From contig JAIOQF010000086.1 in assembly GCA_021413535.1 (NCBI GenBank), forward strand, positions 1-12,920: a stretch of 12,920 bases of DNA. The letters run 5' to 3'. This stretch comes from Verrucomicrobiota bacterium (GTDB lineage: Bacteria; Verrucomicrobiota; Verrucomicrobiia; Verrucomicrobiales; Verrucomicrobiaceae). The notes beneath the pieces are model-generated. The model ran no database searches, was not told where the DNA came from, and saw only the letters and a program-made list of their open reading frames with translations. Shown piece after piece: positions 1 to 6,072 of the stretch (the stretch's first letter is position 1; each line of letters opens with the position of its first letter). The translations under genes were made by a program, and so were the position numbers.

Positions 1-116
1 CATTCGACGGCCCACTGCTCCAAGGGAATCGGTGGCTCCCCTTCTAACGCGAGTTCCTGCATGTTGACGCGGAACGCTAGCAACATTTCTTCATCGAGTT
101 CGATTTCAATTTTCAT
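1..116 (-). CDS. Small acidic hypothetical protein, C-terminus cut off by the window edge
   Basis: On the minus strand an ATG at 116-114 opens a frame that stays open for 38 codons to the window edge. The visible protein begins MKIEIELDEEMLLAFRVNMQ and is rich in Glu, Asp and Leu, with no signal peptide or membrane segment. It starts 33 bp downstream of the integrase stop on the same strand, so it is probably cotranscribed and part of the same mobile island. No Shine-Dalgarno sequence is visible before the ATG. I do not recognise the family. The calm amino-acid composition and the position directly behind the integrase are the only support. Confidence 0.5.
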   Translation of the reverse strand, partial: MKIEIELDEEMLLAFRVNMQELALEGEPPIPLEQWAVE

Positions 117-149
117 GGTTTTGGGGTTGGGTGTTTGGTTGATGACGGA

Positions 150-1271
150 TTATTTCTTTGGCGGCATCAGCGCCCAGAATTGCGCGGCCTGCGGCTTGGT
201 GCTCAGTGCTCGGTAGTGCCGATGAATCATCAGCGGTGAATTCCCCATTTGCGCGGCGAGGAGGTTTTCGTTCTGGTGCTGCGCGTAGTGCATCGACGCG
301 TAGGTGTGGCGGAGCGCGTTGTTCGGCCATTCGTTGATGCCGGCCGTAGCGCGGAGGTCTCGCCACATCTCTTTGAAGTCGGCGGGGCAAACCCTGGCAT
401 CGGCGTTGTGTGCTGGGTCGAGCTTCAACCATGCGAGAGCGTTTTTGGAAATGTCGACGACGCGGCGCATACGGGTCTTGGCATTGCCGGAACTGATAAC
501 GACCAGCTTTTCTGTGAGGCGAATATCAGTCCAGCGAAGGCGCTCGATCTCGGCGCGGCGGAGGCCGCAGAACATGCCAAGGACGATGTAGCCCAGCAGA
601 CTTCGCTTTTCCGGCGCTTCCTTAGTGCTATCGAGGGCGGCTGTGAGGATGGCTTCGCATTGCTCAAGAGTGAGCGTGCCGATGTCGGTGTGATCGGTGC
701 CGATGACGATGCCCTTCGACGGATCTTCGACGGCGTGGCCGTGGTCGCGCGCCCAGCTCAGGAACGTGCGGAGGTGGCCGAGGTAGCCAAGCTGGGTGCG
801 CTTGCTCCATGCGTTGCCTTTGAGCACGGTCAGGATGTGGTCGCGTGTAAGTTGATGGACGGGGACGACGGCGTGCCGCAGGGCAAACGGACGCAGGGAG
901 CAGCGCATAGTTTCACGCGTCCGTCGTGATCTTCCACGGGCGATCATTTCAAGATGGAAGGCGGCGACGGCATCACGCATCGCCAGCGGTGCCGTTACTC
1001 GGAACGCATTCGCGAGATAGTATTCGACGGCGGTGAGCAACGACACGCCATTGAGGCGCATACGCGCGGTTGTGAGCTCGGCAACGTCAGCGGGTGTTGC
1101 CATCGCCCCTAGATCGCCGTGCTTCTGGCGGAGCTTGAGCGCAGCCTTGTAGGCTTCGTTGGCCTTTTTTTCGTCCGTGTAGGCAACTTGTTTCCGGCGA
1201 CCGTTGACGGTTCCATAGTCGAGTTGCCAGCCAATCTTCCCAGATTTATACTTTCTACGGCGGAGCTTCAT
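150..1271 (-). CDS. Tyrosine-type site-specific recombinase (phage/island integrase)
   Basis: 373 aa. A tyrosine recombinase that would integrate and excise the element to the left of the tRNA-Glu gene. The basic N-terminus (about residues 1-35, KLRRRKYKSGKIGWQLDYG) looks like an arm-binding segment. A core-binding SAM-like domain follows at about 75-180 and the catalytic domain at about 200-360. Visible active-site elements are Arg238 in GLRRAEIERLRW, Lys265 in the beta-hairpin (GNAKTRMRR), Arg321 in NNALRHTYAS and the nucleophile Tyr353 in HRHYRAL. Two usual positions differ: the His of HxxR is Asn318 and the H/W position is Asn344 (MGNSP). Related integrases with NALRH are known, as far as I recall. 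The ATG at 1271 is preferred over an upstream GTG at 1295 because the family-like N-terminus begins there. The gene lies 97 bp from the tRNA 3' end and points away from it, the usual island arrangement. Confidence 0.93.
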   Translation of the reverse strand: MKLRRRKYKSGKIGWQLDYGTVNGRRKQVAYTDEKKANEAYKAALKLRQKHGDLGAMATPADVAELTTARMRLNGVSLLTAVEYYLANAFRVTAPLAMRDAVAAFHLEMIARGRSRRTRETMRCSLRPFALRHAVVPVHQLTRDHILTVLKGNAWSKRTQLGYLGHLRTFLSWARDHGHAVEDPSKGIVIGTDHTDIGTLTLEQCEAILTAALDSTKEAPEKRSLLGYIVLGMFCGLRRAEIERLRWTDIRLTEKLVVISSGNAKTRMRRVVDISKNALAWLKLDPAHNADARVCPADFKEMWRDLRATAGINEWPNNALRHTYASMHYAQHQNENLLAAQMGNSPLMIHRHYRALSTKPQAAQFWALMPPKK

Positions 1272-1288
1272 GCGCCAAGAGTAGCACC

Positions 1289-1308
1289 GCGTCACGCTGC
1301 GTCACGCT
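1289..1308. repeat. Perfect tandem 10-bp direct repeat upstream of the integrase
   Basis: GCGTCACGCT occurs twice back to back (1289-1298 and 1299-1308), just upstream of the preferred integrase start. A 7-mer, GTAGCAC, also occurs at 1281-1287 and again at 1361-1367, on the two sides of this stretch. These could be binding sites for the integrase arm domain, an excisionase or a repressor, but no function can be shown from sequence alone. Confidence 0.5.
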
Positions 1309-1316
1309 CTAAATGG

Positions 1317-1361
1317 TTTTTCGTGTGCTTTTCGGTGCCTTCCTGTGTCTTTTTCACTAGG
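1317..1361. repeat. Four imperfect 10-12 bp units between integrase and tRNA-Glu
   Basis: The stretch reads as four related units placed end to end: TTTTTCGTGTGC (1317-1328), TTTTCGGTGCC (1329-1339), TTCCTGTGTC (1340-1349) and TTTTTCACTAGG (1350-1361). The period of 10-12 bp is close to one helical turn, so all units would face the same side of the DNA. The position between an integrase gene and its likely attachment site fits arm-type sites or an integration-host-factor-like bend. The match between units is loose, and low-complexity T-rich sequence is the alternative. Confidence 0.35.
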
Positions 1362-1367
1362 TAGCAC

Positions 1368-1395
1368 TGGCGACCCCTACGAGAATCGAACTCGT
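1368..1395 (-). other. Putative attachment site (att) at the 3' end of tRNA-Glu
   Basis: The T-arm and acceptor 3' strand of the tRNA-Glu gene lie next to the integrase. Tyrosine integrases commonly recombine within the 3' end of a tRNA gene and carry a copy of that end so that the tRNA stays intact, as it does here. The partner att copy would lie left of position 1 and is not in the window, so the exact crossover is unknown. The limits given cover the T-arm through CCA and are only a bracket. Confidence 0.4.
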
Positions 1396-1442
1396 ATCGC
1401 ATCCGTGAAAGGGATGTGTCCTAACCGTTAGACGAAGGGGTC
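1368..1442 (-). tRNA. tRNA-Glu (anticodon UUC)
   Basis: Read on the minus strand, the 75-nt gene folds as a standard cloverleaf. The acceptor GACCCCT (1442-1436) pairs with AGGGGTC (1378-1372). The discriminator is G (1371) and CCA is encoded (1370-1368). The D-arm contains AACGGTTAGGA. The anticodon stem CATCC/GGATG encloses the loop CTTTCAC with anticodon TTC at genomic 1407-1409. The T-arm ACGAG-TTCGATT-CTCGT spans 1379-1395. It lies 58 bp downstream of waaA on the same strand and may be read through from that operon. No convincing promoter or terminator of its own was seen. The integrase next to its 3' end marks it as an island insertion target. Confidence 0.97.
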
Positions 1443-1500
1443 AATTTGCGGGGCGGGACAATGGACTCTCGGACGATGTTCGCAAGCTCTTTTTTCCTGC

Positions 1501-2814
1501 TCAAGAAAGCAACGCCGAGGCCGTCCGCGCTGTTGCACCTTCGTGCGCCCGCACTACTGCGGCACCGGAACTCGCCAGACGCGTCGCTTCTGCGGGATTC
1601 TGCAATACCTCAGCCAAGCTCCGCTCCAATTCCATGAAATCCGCCACCTGCACCGCGCCTCGCGCAGCCAAGAGTTGTCGCACCAGAGTTGCGAAGTTCT
1701 CCATGTGCGGGCCAAAAAACACCGGCTTCCCTGCAGTCAACGCTTCCGCAGGATTCTGCCCGCCTTTGCTCAGAAAACTCTTTCCGACCACGACGACCGA
1801 TGCCAGTTGCTGCCATGCGCGCAGTTCACCGGTGGCATCCACGAGAAGAACATCGGGATGCGACACATCAAGCATGGAACGTCGCGCGACGGTGAGTCCA
1901 GCTTCTTGCAGTTGTGTGGCAACTCCAGCGGCGCGCTCTGCGTGTCGCGGAACGATGATGAGTCGGAGACGAAAGATGGCAGATCGGAGATGGATGAAGA
2001 CTTGCGCGATGGCGGCTTCTTCACCCGCATGAGTGCTGGCCGCGAGCAGCACGGGATCACCACTGCTCCAGCCCATTTTCTTCAGGATATTTTCAAATTC
2101 CGTGACCTGATCGAATCGTTCAGATTGACCGGCGTCGTCATATTTGATGCTGCCAGTGCAGATGATTTGCTCGGGCGCAACTCCGAGTTTCTCCCAGCGC
2201 AAGATGTCCTCTGATTCCTGCACAAAGACCCGTTCAAGCATGGAAAACACTGTCCGCACCAACGGCAGCACCTGGCCATAGCGGCACTCCGACCTGGGTG
2301 AGAGCCGCGCATTGACCAGAGCAACTTCGATGCCACGACTGCGCGCGGCGTATACGAGGTTCGGCCACACTTCAGCTTCGACTAGCACCAGCCGTTCCGG
2401 CTTGATGCGGTTCAAACAGCGACGCACGGTGAACCAGAGATCGAGCGGATTGTAAATTGGTAGCACACGGCCCGGCAGTTCCGCCGCCAGTTTGCGCGCC
2501 TCGGCGAAGCCAGTTGGAGTTGTCGTGGAAAGCACAATGCCGAGAGTTCCGTCACGCCGGGCGAGTTCCCGGATCAATTTCGCAGCGACTCCAACTTCGC
2601 CAACGCTCACGGCATGCATCCACCACACGTGACCACTCGAATGCATCAAGGCCAGATGTCCCCTCACTTCTTCATCAAAAAATCCGAAACGCTGCCGGAG
2701 ATCAGACCATTTCCCGCCCCGGGACTTCATCTTGCGCACTGCCGCTGGCGCCATGAAAAACAACACCGGCAGATAAGCCAGGTTATACAGCAGCAGAATC
2801 AGGAATCTCAGCAT
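1501..2814 (-). CDS. waaA: 3-deoxy-D-manno-octulosonic acid (Kdo) transferase
   Basis: 437 aa. Transfers Kdo from CMP-Kdo to lipid A precursor at the inner-membrane cytoplasmic face, the first step of LPS core assembly. An N-terminal membrane anchor (LRFLILLLYNLAYLPVLFF) is followed by the first Rossmann-like domain with HAVSVGEV, whose Glu is the family's catalytic base, then STTTPTGFAEA and VEAEVWPNL. The C-terminal GT-B domain has the family patterns STHAGEE, VPRH and GGQNPAEALTAGKPVFFGPH. Length matches the family. An ATG 39 bp further upstream (2853) would add 13 residues, including a Cys-rich stretch. The ATG at 2814 is preferred because the membrane anchor then begins the protein. With this start the gene overlaps the end of rsmD by 32 bp, suggesting translational coupling. 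The bifunctional or monofunctional nature (one or two Kdo added) cannot be told. Confidence 0.95.
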   Translation of the reverse strand: MLRFLILLLYNLAYLPVLFFMAPAAVRKMKSRGGKWSDLRQRFGFFDEEVRGHLALMHSSGHVWWMHAVSVGEVGVAAKLIRELARRDGTLGIVLSTTTPTGFAEARKLAAELPGRVLPIYNPLDLWFTVRRCLNRIKPERLVLVEAEVWPNLVYAARSRGIEVALVNARLSPRSECRYGQVLPLVRTVFSMLERVFVQESEDILRWEKLGVAPEQIICTGSIKYDDAGQSERFDQVTEFENILKKMGWSSGDPVLLAASTHAGEEAAIAQVFIHLRSAIFRLRLIIVPRHAERAAGVATQLQEAGLTVARRSMLDVSHPDVLLVDATGELRAWQQLASVVVVGKSFLSKGGQNPAEALTAGKPVFFGPHMENFATLVRQLLAARGAVQVADFMELERSLAEVLQNPAEATRLASSGAAVVRAHEGATARTASALLS

Positions 2815-3376
2815 GAGAAGTGCGTTGCAGAAGCAGCACGCGCGTCGAACCATAAGCGCGGTCGCGCACGATTTGCCATCCGAAGATGGCGCGGGGAGCC
2901 TGCTTTGTCACCATCGTTTCCACACTTAGCCAGCCGTCAGGCGCCAGAACGCGCGGAAGATTTTCATCTTTGAGTAAATCGACGGCGAGGTCAGCTTCGC
3001 CCAGTTGCTTCGCATAAGGAGGATCAGCAAAAATAAGATCAAACTGTGCGCCTGAGTCAGCAAACTTGCGCAGTGCCGCCGACACTTCTGATTTGATCAC
3101 CCGCGCACTGTCGAGTTTTGCGCGCCGGACATTTTCCTCAATAATTGCGCAGGCTGCGGCCTGCCGTTCCACAAACGAAACTTCGCGGGCACCGCGACTT
3201 AGAGCTTCCAACCCCAGCGCACCGGAACCGGCAAATAGATCGAGCACGCAAGCACCGGGCACCAGATCGCCCAGCATGGAAAAGAGAGCTTCGCGCACGC
3301 GATCCGTGGTTGGCCGGGTGCCGGCTGGCGGAGCCTTGATCGTGATGCCTCCAGCGCGGCCAGCAATGATGCGCAT
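2783..3376 (-). CDS. rsmD: 16S rRNA (guanine966-N2)-methyltransferase RsmD
   Basis: 197 aa. Uses S-adenosylmethionine to methylate N2 of G966 of 16S rRNA in the cytoplasm. The N-terminus MRIIAGRAGG followed by RPTTDRVREALFSML (residues 21-35) is the RsmD signature. Motif I, VLDLFAGSGALGLEALSRGA, spans 44-63, and the N2-methylating catalytic tetrad DPPY is at 118-121. Length is typical. The start ATG at 3376 lies 11 bp downstream of the rhomboid stop, and the 3' end overlaps waaA, so rhomboid, rsmD and waaA look like one operon. Weak GAG-type ribosome binding sequence precedes the ATG. Confidence 0.95.
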   Translation of the reverse strand: MRIIAGRAGGITIKAPPAGTRPTTDRVREALFSMLGDLVPGACVLDLFAGSGALGLEALSRGAREVSFVERQAAACAIIEENVRRAKLDSARVIKSEVSAALRKFADSGAQFDLIFADPPYAKQLGEADLAVDLLKDENLPRVLAPDGWLSVETMVTKQAPRAIFGWQIVRDRAYGSTRVLLLQRTSHAEIPDSAAV

Positions 3377-3387
3377 CAGCTCGATGA

Positions 3388-4338
3388 TTATTTTTTCCGA
3401 TTCAGAATCTCAATCCGGCCGAGCTCGAGAAGCTTGCGCTCTTCTTCAGTCAGGCTGCCCATGCCGTGCGCGGCGATCTTGTCGAGGAGAGGATCAATCT
3501 CCCGCTCAATAAACTCGCGCGTGGTGACGGGTGTAATCAAGAGGCTGTCTGGCTCATCGACATCAGCCACGCGACGACGGTTTTTTACCTCGGCAAATTC
3601 AGGATTTTTCGCTCGGCGCTGACGCTCCGCCCAGAGCTTGTCGTAAGTGAGTGCCGGGCCGCCATAACCAAGCCAGCGCACAATAAACCAGCCCGCGAGA
3701 CCGCCGCCTAGATGGGCAAAGTGGGCGATCCCGCCGCTCCAACTATGCAGCGGCGTGAACCGCAACAGCCCCAGAGCCAGCGAAATTCCCAGCATGATTC
3801 TGGCGAGATTCCACAGTTTGATGCGAACCGGAATAATAAAGTAGATCAACGCCGTGATCACCTCCTGCGGCAGCATCACCGCCAGGGCCACGAACACCCC
3901 GGACCCGCAGCCTGATGCACCGATGATCTCCACCGGAACGCCGCCGCTGATCCAGCTTGTCGCCAGTTCCAAGGCGGCACCGATCACTCCCGACACAAAA
4001 TAGATCAGCAGAAAATTTCTGGCTCCCAGCAGCGACTGCACGGCTCGCCCTGCAAAAAATATCATGAGGCAGTTCCCTATTAAATGCAGTAGCCCCCCAT
4101 GAACGAACATGTGGGTGAACACGGTCCAGACCCGTCCTTCTGCCAGCGCGTGGATCGAGAGACCACCCCATACACTCAAGCCGGAATCACCGCTCAAAAA
4201 AACCTGCGCCAGGAACACGACCACGTTCACAATGATGATCAAAGTCACGGCATCCGGCCAGAGCACCTCCTTCATGCGACTGTGCCGGGCATCACGCGGC
4301 TCTTCCGGTTCGCGCATATAATCGCGGTCGTAAATCAT
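3388..4338 (-). CDS. Rhomboid family intramembrane serine protease
   Basis: 316 aa from the chosen start. Cleaves membrane-anchored substrates inside the lipid bilayer. The first membrane helix is at about 29-48. The loop then has RVWTVFTHMFVH and the HGGLLHLIGN motif (80-89) of rhomboid helix 2. The nucleophile Ser142 lies in GASG (140-143), and the catalytic His209 lies in AHLGGG. The catalytic dyad is therefore intact. A charged cytoplasmic tail of about 90 residues follows the membrane core. Three starts are possible. ATG 4443 would add a weakly hydrophobic stretch and leave almost no room for promoters. ATG 4362 has a GGTGG upstream. ATG 4338 (MIYDRDYM) has the purine-rich GAAGAAGAA about 8 nt upstream and is preferred. 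The substrate is unknown. The gene leads an apparent operon with rsmD and waaA. Confidence 0.9.
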   Translation of the reverse strand: MIYDRDYMREPEEPRDARHSRMKEVLWPDAVTLIIIVNVVVFLAQVFLSGDSGLSVWGGLSIHALAEGRVWTVFTHMFVHGGLLHLIGNCLMIFFAGRAVQSLLGARNFLLIYFVSGVIGAALELATSWISGGVPVEIIGASGCGSGVFVALAVMLPQEVITALIYFIIPVRIKLWNLARIMLGISLALGLLRFTPLHSWSGGIAHFAHLGGGLAGWFIVRWLGYGGPALTYDKLWAERQRRAKNPEFAEVKNRRRVADVDEPDSLLITPVTTREFIEREIDPLLDKIAAHGMGSLTEEERKLLELGRIEILNRKK

Positions 4339-4473
4339 AAGTTGTTCTTCTTCATACCACATAACGCCACCGACTGCCAGAGCCAGAAGAATATTCCGTA
4401 GTGTTCCCCGAAAAATACGGCTTGCGCGAACGCAAATGCTCATCACTTGTCCGGTTCACATATTTTTCTGCTC
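4339..4473. promoter_or_regulatory. Divergent intergenic region between the rhomboid operon and the exported-protein gene
   Basis: Two genes start outward from this 135-bp stretch, so it should hold promoters for both directions. I see no convincing sigma-70 box pair for either strand. The best minus-strand candidate is a weak TATTCT -10-like hexamer 16 nt after TTTTTC. If the rhomboid gene starts at 4443 instead of 4338, most of this region is coding. The call rests on gene orientation, not on recognised elements. Confidence 0.3.
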
Positions 4474-5091
4474 ATGAAATTTTATCTCCCATCACTCTTG
4501 CTCGGCTTGATCCTGTTGTTCCCTGCTCATTTGCAGGCCGAAACCATCCCCGCCGACCATCCATCTGCAGCGATGGTAAAATCCTACCTGACCAATGTCG
4601 TCAAACAGGACTGGCCAGCCGCCTCAGAAATGCTGCTGCCAAGTTCGCTGGAACGAAAGAAAGCGCAGATGGTCGAGATCATAAAAAATTCCCGCACCTT
4701 GACCGAGGAAAATGCGAAACTTAAAATGCTCAATGTGAAAGATGTCCGCGACATTGAAAAAATGACGCCCCAGGCCGCTTATATCGCCGACCGCAAAGCG
4801 GTGCATGAACTGGACGAGCGCATGAAAATCACGCCTGAAGTTCTCAAGCGGAAGCTAGACACCTTGAAGATTGATATCCTCGGACTCATTCCAGAAGAAG
4901 CCGGCAAAATCATCCATGCTGTGGTGAGAACCCGGCAGGAAACTTTAGAGGCATCCATCGAAGAGCTGCTTCTCATCTCTGTGGTTCAAGACAAGACCGA
5001 TTCGAAAAAATGGTATATCGCACCAGACATGCAGGTGCCCATCACCTTGCCCTTGAAAACTGAAGATGCCCCCAAGCAGGGCGCAAAGTAA
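4474..5091 (+). CDS. Exported protein of unknown function
   Basis: 205 aa. The N-terminus MKFYLPSLLLGLILLFPAHL followed by QA is a clear Sec signal peptide, with likely cleavage after Ala22. There is no lipobox Cys, so a soluble periplasmic or secreted protein is expected. The mature part is rich in Lys and Glu and predicted mostly helical. The segment HPSAAMVKSYLTNVVKQDWP (29-48) resembles the opening of small NTF2-like domains found in other exported proteins, but this is only an impression. A TTG at 4447 would extend the frame by nine residues ahead of the signal peptide and is not preferred. No Shine-Dalgarno sequence is visible. The stop TAA (5089-5091) touches the stop codon of the convergent nadA gene. 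I do not recognise the family. Confidence 0.8.
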   Translation: MKFYLPSLLLGLILLFPAHLQAETIPADHPSAAMVKSYLTNVVKQDWPAASEMLLPSSLERKKAQMVEIIKNSRTLTEENAKLKMLNVKDVRDIEKMTPQAAYIADRKAVHELDERMKITPEVLKRKLDTLKIDILGLIPEEAGKIIHAVVRTRQETLEASIEELLLISVVQDKTDSKKWYIAPDMQVPITLPLKTEDAPKQGAK

Positions 5092-6033
5092 TCAGCGGCT
5101 CAGTTCGAGCATCCGCAGGATCGGCTTCTCCGCGCGCAGTCGCACGTCCTCCGGAAGATTCACCTGCGGACGAAGATGCAGCAGACAGTCGTGGAGTTTT
5201 TCCAGCGTGTTCATTTTCATATAGCGGCAGTCCGCACAGGCGCAGTGACCCGTCGGACCGGGAATGAATTTTTTGTCCGGCACCTCCCGCTCCAGGCGAT
5301 GGAGCATTCCGCTCTCGGTTACGATGATGAATGCTGATGACGAACTGTCGCGACAGTAACTCACCATTTTTTCCGTGCTGCAAACTTCATCAGCAAGAAG
5401 GCGCACGGCGTAGGTGCATTCGGGGTGAGCCACCACTTTGGCATCAGGATGCTGTTGCTTGATCGCGTTAATGCTGTCGCGAGTGAACTCCACATGCACA
5501 TAGCATGAGCCCTGCCAGAGATCCATCTTGCGGCCAGTTTGTTCCATAACCCAGGCACCTAGATTTTGATCCGGCACAAAGAGAATTAGCCGATCCATCG
5601 GTGCAGCCTGCACGATACGAACTGCATTGCCGCTCGTGCAGATGCAGTCGCTCAAAGCCTTCACCGCCGCAGAACAGTTGATGTAGGCGATCACGTAATA
5701 GTTCTTCGCTGCATTGACCTGAAGGAATTTTTCCAACTGCGGTCCCGGACAGCTCTGCTCCAGTGAGCAGCCCGCGTTGGCATCCGGCAGCACCACGATC
5801 TTTTTCGGATTTACGATCTTCGCGGTTTCCGCCATGAAATGCACGCCACAAAAAGCAATAACATCAGCGCTGGTCTCCTTCGCTTTGTAGGCCAGCCCCA
5901 GCGAATCGCCCACGTAGTCCGCCAGTTCCTGAATTTCGCGCGACTGGTAATTGTGCGCCAAGATCACCGCATTCCGCTCCTTCTTCAGGCGGAGAATGTC
6001 ATCAGCAAGGCTCGGCGTCGTAAGTTTGACCAT
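5092..6033 (-). CDS. nadA: Quinolinate synthase
   Basis: 313 aa. Condenses iminoaspartate with dihydroxyacetone phosphate to quinolinate in de novo NAD synthesis, using an oxygen-sensitive [4Fe-4S] cluster. The N-terminus has KKERNAVILAHNYQSREIQE. The three cluster ligands expected from the E. coli enzyme are present: Cys89 (DANAGCSLEQSC), Cys177 (WQGSCYVH) and Cys269 in CACADCRYMKMN. Other family patterns are YINCSAAVKA, CTSGNA, VAHPEC and PGPTGHCACADC. Extra cysteines are present but the length is normal. No nadB or nadC is nearby. The gene follows the FAD oxidoreductase by 39 bp on the same strand and could share its transcript. Its stop abuts the stop of the convergent gene. No ribosome binding site is obvious before ATG 6033. 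Confidence 0.97.
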   Translation of the reverse strand: MVKLTTPSLADDILRLKKERNAVILAHNYQSREIQELADYVGDSLGLAYKAKETSADVIAFCGVHFMAETAKIVNPKKIVVLPDANAGCSLEQSCPGPQLEKFLQVNAAKNYYVIAYINCSAAVKALSDCICTSGNAVRIVQAAPMDRLILFVPDQNLGAWVMEQTGRKMDLWQGSCYVHVEFTRDSINAIKQQHPDAKVVAHPECTYAVRLLADEVCSTEKMVSYCRDSSSSAFIIVTESGMLHRLEREVPDKKFIPGPTGHCACADCRYMKMNTLEKLHDCLLHLRPQVNLPEDVRLRAEKPILRMLELSR

Positions 6034-6072
6034 GGCGTATTATGATGATGCTCGCAGCGTCCCGCAAGCCGA

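Noticed and set aside
249..929. Plus-strand open frame (226 codons) opposite the integrase
   Set aside because: It is an antisense shadow of a recombinase gene with intact catalytic residues, and has no motif or start signal of its own.
1272..1295. GTG at 1295 as the integrase start
   Set aside because: The extra eight residues have no family likeness, and the GTG lies inside the tandem 10-mer repeat. The ATG at 1271 fits the basic N-terminus better.
1289..1361. CRISPR array
   Set aside because: The units are only 7-12 bp, directly adjacent and imperfect, with no spacers of uniform length.
1..1367. Prophage structural genes
   Set aside because: Only an integrase and part of one small gene are visible, so the kind of element cannot be decided from this window.
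2815..2853. Upstream ATG (2853) as the waaA start
   Set aside because: It adds 13 residues (including a Cys-rich RRACCFCNA) before the expected N-terminal membrane anchor, lacks a ribosome binding site and deepens the overlap with rsmD.
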